Of a stretch of 5,668 bases of DNA, positions 1-5,668 are shown piece by piece. Source of the DNA: Candidatus Aenigmatarchaeota archaeon (GTDB lineage: Archaea > Aenigmatarchaeota > Aenigmatarchaeia > QMZP01); the NCBI GenBank assembly GCA_016198605.1, contig JACQIG010000066.1:1-5668 (forward strand), written 5' to 3'. Each line of letters opens with the position of its first letter. Position 1 is the first letter of the stretch. The translations under genes and the position numbers were made by a program. Under the pieces are notes generated by a model. It did no database searches. It was not told where the DNA came from and saw nothing but the letters and a program-made list of their open reading frames with translations.

Positions 1-1
1 A

Positions 2-3000
2 TCGGAAAGCAGGGTAATAGTCATAGACACCATAACGCCCTTCCTCGTGATAAACCGTACCGAGCTTAACCTCACCATACTGAGGAACGACAGCGGGCTG
101 CTGATAAACATCTCGGTGAACGACACAAACAGGAACAACACGGGCGTGCTAGTGCAGGGCAACGGGTCAAGCCCTGTGAATGTCTCATTCACTCTCATAG
201 CTGGCAGCACCTACCAAGTGAATACCACTCCCGGAGCCATGGGGTGCAATATTGATTCCAACTGCACCCTCAGGTTCTTCGGCAGGGACCTTGCCCTGAA
301 TACCAATGCCACGGAAACGCTGAGCATAGGCGTGGACAACACCAATCCAGCCGTTAGCGGGGCGATAACCAATGTTTCCATAGTGAGGAACGCCTCAAGC
401 CTGAGTGTCAATGTCACCGTGACTGACGGCTACTCAATCAGCACCGTATTGGTCGGGAACAACAGCAACGTCTCCATGACCTCTGTCGGGGGTAATGTGT
501 TCCAGACCAATACAACATCCACTGCTCTGGGATGCCCTGCTAATAGCAATTGCACGTTGACGTTCTATGCCAATGACACGGCAAACAACAGGAACCAGAC
601 TGCTACCCTGATTACGCTGCTTGTGGATAACACCAACCCTGCGCTGAGCGTGACCTTCCCGACGAGCAATACAGGGCTAAGCCTTTCAAGGATAAACATC
701 ACCGGGACTGCCTCGGACATAAACAATGGCACGGGAGACGCTACTGCAAATGTGACAGTCAATGATTCAGCCGTATTCGGCGCCAATGTGGGCAGCTACG
801 GCAGCTGGAACTTCAGCAACATTTCAATTGTGGACGGGGCTTATTCTGTGAACGTCACGGTAACGGATGCTGCCAACAATTCCAATACGACCACTGTCTC
901 TTTCACAATAGACGATATCCCGCCCTCGGCAGTAACCACCACGTCACCCTCCCCTGCCAACAGCACCAACGTCACAAGGAACTACATAACTGTGAATGCA
1001 ACGTTCACAGATGCCAACCCCAGCTGGTGCATTGTGGAGTTCGGCAATTCCACTGGGACCGTTAACCTGACCAACACAACAGGAGCCACAAGCTGCCTTG
1101 TAAACGTCACGGGCCAATCGGTCGGGTCATTCAATTACACTGTCATAGTGAACGACACTGCAGGCGCCTACAACAGGTCAGGAATGCTGTTCGGCGCGTT
1201 CAGGCCCGACATAGAGGTAACAGGCATAGCGTTTGCAACAGATTCATTGTCAAACCATGCGCTTGCAGGCAGCAACATGACGGTGAACGTAACCATCCTT
1301 GTCAACAGTTCCTTTGACGTGAATGCCACCCTTATCAACCTGACGCTCTTCTGGGACGGAACGCTTGCCGCCAGCGCAAGCAATACATCGGCCCTTAGTG
1401 CCGGCTCCCTGCAGAACGTGACCTTCCCAGTGATAAACAGCAGCGCCTTCGTGATAAGCGGCAACCGCACGATTATAGTTACGGCGGATTATAACAACAA
1501 TGCCACGGAAGCCAACGAGACCAATAACAACTTGACAAGGTACCTGGTGATTGGCTACAACGTCAACGTAACCGCAGTCTCAAACCAGACCATAGTGCCC
1601 AACAGCACCGTCACGATAAACATAACGGCGAACTTCAGCAACGGCGACCCTGTCACAGACCTCAATTCAAGCAACATAACAGTAATTGAGCTTTATGGCG
1701 GGGTCAATAGCTCCAGGAGCATAACGGCCTTCAACGGCGGGGGCAGCTCGATTGGCAGCTATGCTTTCAACCTGACAGTCCAATCGGTCAATTCCACGGG
1801 TGATGCGCAGTTCGGGATTAACAACATAACCGTTGAGGTGGAGAACGCGAGCTTCGCGGGGAACGCCACCACGTCTTACAACATCACGGCGCCGCGGCTT
1901 GTCCTTTCATTTGGCAATGTTGACACGGCCCTGGACCTTGCCAGCGACACCACTGACGATTTTTCTGTCAGCCTTTTAAATGCGGGCAATGCCGGCTTGA
2001 GCGATGTCTGGATAAACATAACCACAAGCTCCGGCGGGGTGACATTTTCCGTTTCCAGGTGTGGGCCCATTACGGCGGCAGCCGGGACCACAAATTCCAC
2101 GGCCTGCTCCAGCGTGGTTACATACACCACGGAAGGCACTAAGAGCATCGTGGCAAGCGCCAATGGGACTTATGCATCCTTCCTTTTCAACGACACCGAA
2201 ACAAGCTCCTCCGTGAGTATCACCAATTCCCAGGACAACAGCACAAGCTCTGGCGGTAGTAACACCGGGGGCGGAGGCAGCAATACCTTAACCTGCTCGA
2301 CGGATGCCAACTGCCCCTCAACGCAGATCTGCGCGAACAGCGTGTGCGCCACGCTAGTCTGCCCTTCCGGACAGAACGTTGAAAACCACCAGTGCGTTTC
2401 CACCGCATCTGACGTGGTGATAAGCGCCTTTGAACCAGACATAGACGTTGTGCTGGGGGATTCCGTCATCGCGCATGTCAGCGTGAAGAACCAGGGGACT
2501 GACACGGCCACGGCAAACCTCCGGGTGGACATAGACGTTAACTATTCAATAAACCCGGCAAGCTGCAACCTCCTTGTTGACCAAGAATGCACCTTTGACG
2601 TGTCACTGGCCACTGACAATGGAACGGCAATAGGGGAGCACCAGGGCACGCTTGAAGTTTTCACCACCTCGGACCCGACGTTAAAAAGCACTGAGAGTTT
2701 CGTGCTTAATGTGCTGCCATCCGCAGAGAAGGAGGCGGAGATAAACCAGACATTAGGCAACCTGGAAAGCCAGTTCAACGCCATACTCGGCGATTTCAAC
2801 AGCCTCGTGTCCTCAGGCGGCGCATCAGAGGAGAATAGGACAAGGATGGAGCTGCTGATAAACGAGACCCAGTCAACCATAAGCCAGATAGAGGACGCGA
2901 TAATGTCGGGGGATTTCGTGACGGCCAATACCCTCCTGGCAGACCTGCAGCTGAAGATAAGCAGGCTCAGGAGCGACCTTGAGCAGATAAGGGGCGGAGG

Positions 3001-3538
3001 GGGGTTCAACATCGGATTCTGGGTGATGATCGGCGTTATAGTGGCTGGCGTGGTCGGGTTCCTTGTCTACATGATGCTGCCGCCGAAGGACGTAAGGAAG
3101 CCCTCAATACTGCACAGGCCGGGCATGATGCCGCCCCAGCCCCCCGGGCCTGCAGGGATGAAGCCCGGAACGCAGGTGATTCCGGCCCCGCCGCAGCCGG
3201 CAAAGCTCGCCGGCCAGCGTTTTATAAGGGCGCCAAACATCCAAAGCGAAATGGCCTACAGGAAATCGGCAGAGCTTTTCTACAGGGAAGCGCCAAGGCT
3301 GCAGCCCAAGGAGCAGGCATACAAGGCTGCCACGCCGCTGAGGCTTCCTGTATCCAGACAGGGGGAAAGGGATTATATTGAAATAAGGCCGCCACTTGAA
3401 ACAAGGGCGCCTGAAGTCCCGCCAGGACCGCCTGCTGTTGGCGCGGCGGGGAGGCTGGATTTCCTCAAGAACATTACGAAGATTTTCAAGAGGAAGCCTA
3501 AGGAAGCCTACGCGGGCGGCAATAACCCTTCTACATGA
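2..3538 (+). CDS. Large membrane-anchored surface protein with Ig-like and CARDB-like domains, 5'-partial
   Basis: The frame is open to the left edge. Codons 2-46 read SESRVIVIDTITPFL, and DTITP lines up with the DNTNP that opens the next two domains, so the GTG at 47 is internal and the true start and signal peptide lie outside the window. Visible order: two tandem ~100-residue repeats (26-625); an Ig-like domain (626-914, ITGTASD and DGAYSVNVTVTDAANN); a two-Cys Ig-like domain (917-1181); a CARDB-like domain (1202-1550, ending in a typical YNNNATEANETNNN); two more beta-rich domains (1553-1892, 1895-2225); a Gly/Ser linker (2228-2285); a six-Cys module (2288-2396); a second CARDB-like domain (2408-2717); a coiled-coil stalk (2720-2993); one transmembrane helix (about 3005-3077) followed by basic residues; and a ~152-residue Pro-rich cytoplasmic tail. 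N-X-S/T sequons are very dense outside the membrane. Such proteins in archaea serve as S-layer-like or adhesion proteins; the exact role is unknown. Membrane-anchored surface location is well supported, function is not. Confidence 0.9.
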   Translation, partial: SESRVIVIDTITPFLVINRTELNLTILRNDSGLLINISVNDTNRNNTGVLVQGNGSSPVNVSFTLIAGSTYQVNTTPGAMGCNIDSNCTLRFFGRDLALNTNATETLSIGVDNTNPAVSGAITNVSIVRNASSLSVNVTVTDGYSISTVLVGNNSNVSMTSVGGNVFQTNTTSTALGCPANSNCTLTFYANDTANNRNQTATLITLLVDNTNPALSVTFPTSNTGLSLSRINITGTASDINNGTGDATANVTVNDSAVFGANVGSYGSWNFSNISIVDGAYSVNVTVTDAANNSNTTTVSFTIDDIPPSAVTTTSPSPANSTNVTRNYITVNATFTDANPSWCIVEFGNSTGTVNLTNTTGATSCLVNVTGQSVGSFNYTVIVNDTAGAYNRSGMLFGAFRPDIEVTGIAFATDSLSNHALAGSNMTVNVTILVNSSFDVNATLINLTLFWDGTLAASASNTSALSAGSLQNVTFPVINSSAFVISGNRTIIVTADYNNNATEANETNNNLTRYLVIGYNVNVTAVSNQTIVPNSTVTINITANFSNGDPVTDLNSSNITVIELYGGVNSSRSITAFNGGGSSIGSYAFNLTVQSVNSTGDAQFGINNITVEVENASFAGNATTSYNITAPRLVLSFGNVDTALDLASDTTDDFSVSLLNAGNAGLSDVWINITTSSGGVTFSVSRCGPITAAAGTTNSTACSSVVTYTTEGTKSIVASANGTYASFLFNDTETSSSVSITNSQDNSTSSGGSNTGGGGSNTLTCSTDANCPSTQICANSVCATLVCPSGQNVENHQCVSTASDVVISAFEPDIDVVLGDSVIAHVSVKNQGTDTATANLRVDIDVNYSINPASCNLLVDQECTFDVSLATDNGTAIGEHQGTLEVFTTSDPTLKSTESFVLNVLPSAEKEAEINQTLGNLESQFNAILGDFNSLVSSGGASEENRTRMELLINETQSTISQIEDAIMSGDFVTANTLLADLQLKISRLRSDLEQIRGGGGFNIGFWVMIGVIVAGVVGFLVYMMLPPKDVRKPSILHRPGMMPPQPPGPAGMKPGTQVIPAPPQPAKLAGQRFIRAPNIQSEMAYRKSAELFYREAPRLQPKEQAYKAATPLRLPVSRQGERDYIEIRPPLETRAPEVPPGPPAVGAAGRLDFLKNITKIFKRKPKEAYAGGNNPST
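26..625 (+). repeat. Two tandem ~100-residue protein repeats in the surface protein
   Basis: Two consecutive units (about 26-334 and 335-625) share the same plan. Each opens with D-[TN]-[IT]-[TN]-P, followed by a V/I-x-R-N-[DA]-S strand, an N-[IV]-[ST]-V-[NT]-D strand, a T-G-V-L-V or S-T-V-L-V strand, a Q-[VT]-N-T-T segment and a paired-cysteine motif (GCNIDSNCTL, then GCPANSNCTL), and ends just before the next D-N-T-N-P. The two cysteines six residues apart are kept in both copies and could form a disulfide. The third unit, starting at 626, opens with the same DNTNP but then diverges to a different Ig-like type. The repeat is clear at protein level; I did not see long identical DNA. Confidence 0.75.
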
Positions 3539-3547
3539 GAGAGGGGT
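3525..3547 (+). terminator. Stem-loop across the surface-protein stop codon, possible 3'-end signal
   Basis: ACCCTTCT (3525-3532) can pair with AGAGGGGT (3540-3547), giving an 8-bp stem with a 7-nt loop that contains the first two bases of the TGA stop. The stem has one G-U wobble in + strand RNA, which becomes an A-C mismatch in minus-strand RNA, so it fits the + transcript better. No T-run follows on either strand, and archaeal termination usually depends on T-tracts, so this is a weak candidate. It lies at the convergent junction with secD (48-bp gap). A perfect 10-bp palindrome AGCTATAGCT (3579-3588) also sits at the secD stop. Confidence 0.2.
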
Positions 3548-3586
3548 AAAGCTAATTGCTCTTCCTGAAGATGGGCGAAGCTATAG

Positions 3587-5389
3587 CTACTTCACCACGT
3601 TTTCCACTATCTTGGCGTATGCTGGCCTGGTTATCAGCACGCCAACAAGCACGCCCACTATGGTCGTTATTGCGAATCCCCTTACAAGGCCCGTGCCCAG
3701 GGAGACAAGGGGTATCATGGCTGCTATCAGCGTGGCCGCGGAGCCGAAGACGATGAAGAAGGCGCTTTTTATCTTGTATAGTACCCCCTTCTTGGAGACC
3801 GTGTCTTCCTTCCTTCCATGGAGCGCCTCATCGGCTATCACAATCTGGTCGTCTATCCCTGTGCCTATGGCGGCGACTATCCCGCCTATGGCCGAAAGGT
3901 CTATCACCCAGGACCCCGGGAATATCGCGCCCATGAAAGGTATTGCGATGGCGCCTGCCATTGCTGCCATGTCAGTCTCATGCAGCTTCCACCAGGCAAG
4001 GCTAGCTATCACGAGGTTTGCCACGAGCACCACGCCCCATACGGCCGCGTCAGAGGAGGCGGCAATGCCTATGGTGATTGCAATCTCCGCCGCGACAATG
4101 AAAATCATGGGCAGAGCTATCCTTATCTTCCTGTACCTGGCATAGACTATGAAGAACACCACGGCCATTGCTATTGCCGCGGCGTATGCCGCGGACGTGA
4201 AGAACCCTGCACCGAGTGTTGGCGATATCACGCTGACGGAAACCGCGCTCAATGACGTTGGAAGCGAGCCTGACCTTAGTATTGTCTGCAGCCTCAGCTT
4301 CTCCTGCGTTGTCTCCTGGAGCTCCTCCCTGCCGCCCTGTATCTGTGGGTTCTGGAGGAACGTGCCGGCCAGGTCCGCAGATATGCGCAGCGGGGGGCCG
4401 GTAAGCTTGCCGTCAAGGAAAAGGTAAAGCTCCTCCTGCAGGTATCTCTCCCCGCTGCCTAGGTCAATCTGGCTTGGCAGGCCACGGGTAAGGAGGGCAA
4501 ACCTTTCCGCCCCTTCCTCGGAGACCAGGATGGCAAAGAAGAAATTGTATCCCGAGGCGGTCTTTTGTATGCCTGAATTCTGCGGGTCGGTGTATACAAG
4601 CTCTATGTCATCCCCCGTATAGACCGTAGCGAAGAATGCAGCAGCGCTTTCCGTCCTGTTGACGTAATCAAATGTCACGCCTTCCAGTTCCAGGCTGTCT
4701 CCTGCCTTGTATGGCGTCCCGTCAATTGACACCCCGCCTTCCGAAGCTTCAATTGCATGGCTTCCCTGGCCTATCTGCAGCGTGCCTTTCCCGTCTTTCA
4801 GCTGCGCCGTCCTTGAAAGCTTGGCCTCGAACTTCCCCTGCTGGGAAAGCAGGCTGTTGAGCGTGTCGCTCTGCACGCCGGCAGTCTCCACCCTTATCAG
4901 GTAGCCGCCGGAAGACTCCACTGGCTGCAGCTTCACTTCGCGGAGGCCGAAGACGTTGGCCCTGGTCTCCAGTATGTCCACTATCTGCTGCACCTCCTCC
5001 CTTGTGACATTGCCCTGCGGTTCCAGCAGCATCCTCGTGCCGCCCCTTATGTCAAGCCCCAGCTCAAGGTTTGTCCTCTCCAGCGTTATCACGTTTATGC
5101 CAAGCCCGCCGCCGGCATTAAACGCGTGGTCTGCCCCGTCCACGGTCAGTGTAACCTGGCCGGATGCATTAACTGCCTCCCTGTCCCAGTCGCTGATTCC
5201 TGCCACTTTGAGGCCGTTTACGTGCGTTATGACATCCCCGGGCTGCAATACCCCCTTTGCAGGGGAAGAGTCGGAAATGAATGTTATCTCTACGCCGTTC
5301 CTTGGCACAAAGAATGCCCTGCCGCCTACGGCGAACATTGCCCCAACAAGGCAGACCACGACCATCCAGACACGCCAGTACTTAAGCAT
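3587..5389 (-). CDS. secD: Protein translocase subunit SecD
   Basis: SecD works with SecF beside the SecYE channel and uses the ion gradient to help exported proteins cross the membrane. The 600-residue product has the family layout: a first transmembrane helix (about residues 4-24), a large external P1 domain carrying the signature LGLDIRGGTR (about 110-119), the pre-helix segment LPTSLSAVSVSVISPTLG (about 376-393), then the membrane half. The helix motif IGTGIDDQIVIADEAL (508-523) carries Asp513, which aligns with the essential SecD aspartate, followed by KIKSAFFIVFG and VRGFAITTIVGVLVGVLITRPAY, typical of archaeal SecD. Two extras are visible: a PDZ-like stretch after helix 1 (about 30-95) and about 48 mostly hydrophobic residues between helices 3 and 4 (445-492). 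The start chosen is the ATG at 5389, which begins MLKYWRVW and overlaps the secF stop; a 19-residue upstream extension would only read through secF in another frame. Confidence 0.96.
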   Translation of the reverse strand: MLKYWRVWMVVVCLVGAMFAVGGRAFFVPRNGVEITFISDSSPAKGVLQPGDVITHVNGLKVAGISDWDREAVNASGQVTLTVDGADHAFNAGGGLGINVITLERTNLELGLDIRGGTRMLLEPQGNVTREEVQQIVDILETRANVFGLREVKLQPVESSGGYLIRVETAGVQSDTLNSLLSQQGKFEAKLSRTAQLKDGKGTLQIGQGSHAIEASEGGVSIDGTPYKAGDSLELEGVTFDYVNRTESAAAFFATVYTGDDIELVYTDPQNSGIQKTASGYNFFFAILVSEEGAERFALLTRGLPSQIDLGSGERYLQEELYLFLDGKLTGPPLRISADLAGTFLQNPQIQGGREELQETTQEKLRLQTILRSGSLPTSLSAVSVSVISPTLGAGFFTSAAYAAAIAMAVVFFIVYARYRKIRIALPMIFIVAAEIAITIGIAASSDAAVWGVVLVANLVIASLAWWKLHETDMAAMAGAIAIPFMGAIFPGSWVIDLSAIGGIVAAIGTGIDDQIVIADEALHGRKEDTVSKKGVLYKIKSAFFIVFGSAATLIAAMIPLVSLGTGLVRGFAITTIVGVLVGVLITRPAYAKIVENVVK

Positions 5390-5668
5390 TAGACCACGCC
5401 CTTCCTTGCCGCATACCACCTGAGTATGCCCGCATTCTGGATCCACGTGTTTACCATGTCGGCCAGGAGCCCTATTATCAGGACTATTGCTATCTGGTTT
5501 GTGACCTGCGACACCGAGGAGAGGTAAAGGACTGTGGCAGTGCCAAGGCTCGTTAACGTCATTGTAAGGCCGGTCTTGCGCGCCCTGCGCTCCCTCTCAT
5601 CAATGGTTCCCGGATCCCTGAGGACCTTTGTGGTGAGCAGTATGTCCGTGTCCACGGAATAGCCTATC
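5389..5668 (-). CDS. secF: Protein translocase subunit SecF, C-terminal part (5'-partial)
   Basis: Only the last 92 residues are in the window and the frame is open at the right edge. The first visible residues, IGYSVDTDILLTTKVL, match the conserved fourth-helix motif of archaeal SecF, where the acidic residues take part in proton-driven export. A GTG at 5655 looks like a start but is the Val inside this motif. Two more membrane helices follow (GLTMTLTSLGTATVLYL and IAIVLIIGLLADMVNTW), then the characteristic IQNAGILRWY end and a short basic tail. The stop TAA (5391-5389) shares its last A with the secD ATG. The order secF then secD on one strand is the archaeal arrangement, opposite to the bacterial secD-secF order. 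The promoter must lie outside the window, upstream of secF. Confidence 0.94.
   Translation of the reverse strand, partial: IGYSVDTDILLTTKVLRDPGTIDERERRARKTGLTMTLTSLGTATVLYLSSVSQVTNQIAIVLIIGLLADMVNTWIQNAGILRWYAARKGVV
5399..5405 (-). promoter_or_regulatory. Possible ribosome-binding site for secD inside the end of secF
   Basis: GGAAGGG lies nine bases upstream of the secD ATG on the minus strand, within the last codons of secF. It is purine-rich and loosely like a Shine-Dalgarno sequence but is not a clean GGAGGTG. With the TAATG stop/start overlap, secD may be translated mainly by ribosomes that have just finished secF. Confidence 0.3.

Noticed and set aside
2991..3004. G-rich run that might form a G-quadruplex
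   Set aside because: The G tracts (GGGG, GG, GGGGGG) do not give four separate runs of three; the stretch is explained by codons for the GGGG linker before the membrane helix.
2542..3012. A 156-codon minus-strand open frame opposite the coiled-coil region of the surface protein
   Set aside because: The + strand frame has clear domains here; the antisense protein is Ser/Leu-rich shadow sequence.
3396..4145. A 249-codon open frame on the + strand over the start of the convergent gap and the 3' part of secD
   Set aside because: It is antisense to a very well supported secD and spans the end of the surface-protein gene in another frame; its protein is low-complexity and unlike any family. It is a shadow of codon use in secD.
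3818..4255. A 145-codon + strand open frame rich in His, Tyr and Cys
   Set aside because: It lies wholly antisense to the secD membrane region; the composition is what the reverse complement of hydrophobic codons gives.
4956..5423. A 155-codon + strand open frame opposite the secD N-terminus
   Set aside because: Antisense to the secD signature region and to the secF/secD overlap, with Ser/Pro-rich shadow composition and no recognisable domain.
5390..5446. A 19-residue N-terminal extension of SecD starting at 5446
   Set aside because: The extension lies entirely inside secF coding sequence, is polar and places a Cys/His-rich stretch ahead of the first membrane helix; the ATG at 5389 gives a normal SecD start.

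Overview
This window looks like a piece of an archaeal genome, most likely from a DPANN-type lineage (for example Micrarchaeota, Diapherotrites or Woesearchaeota). The lineage is an inference from protein style, not from a marker gene. Three things point to archaea. The secretion genes run secF then secD, the archaeal order, and carry archaeal-type motifs (GTGIDDQIVI in SecD, GYSVDTDILL in SecF). AGG/ATA codons are used heavily. A giant Asn/Thr/Ser-rich surface protein is built from Ig-like and CARDB-like beta domains packed with N-glycosylation sequons.

Layout: the + strand from the left edge to 3538 is one reading frame. It is the C-terminal 1178 residues of a large membrane-anchored surface protein whose N-terminus lies before the window. 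From outside to inside it has two tandem ~100-residue repeats, several further Ig-like, CARDB and related beta domains, a Gly/Ser linker, a six-cysteine module, another CARDB-like domain, a coiled-coil stalk, one transmembrane helix and an unusually long (~150 residues) proline-rich, basic cytoplasmic tail.

A 48-bp convergent gap follows, with a small stem-loop across the surface-protein stop codon. The rest of the window is the minus-strand secF-secD pair: secD is complete (600 residues, 3587-5389) and secF is cut by the right edge (only the last 92 residues are visible). The secF stop and the secD start share a base (TAATG), so the two are almost certainly cotranscribed and probably translationally coupled. 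SecD and SecF form the membrane partner complex of the SecYE translocon that uses the ion gradient to help exported proteins through; a large secreted protein such as the neighbour would be a typical client, but the convergent arrangement gives no sign of co-regulation.

No mobile element, CRISPR array, tRNA or rRNA was seen, and there is no stretch over 300 bases without a gene. I found no clearly new multi-gene system. The points most worth a second look are an apparent extra transmembrane hairpin inside SecD, a PDZ-like module after its first helix, and the long cytoplasmic tail of the surface protein.
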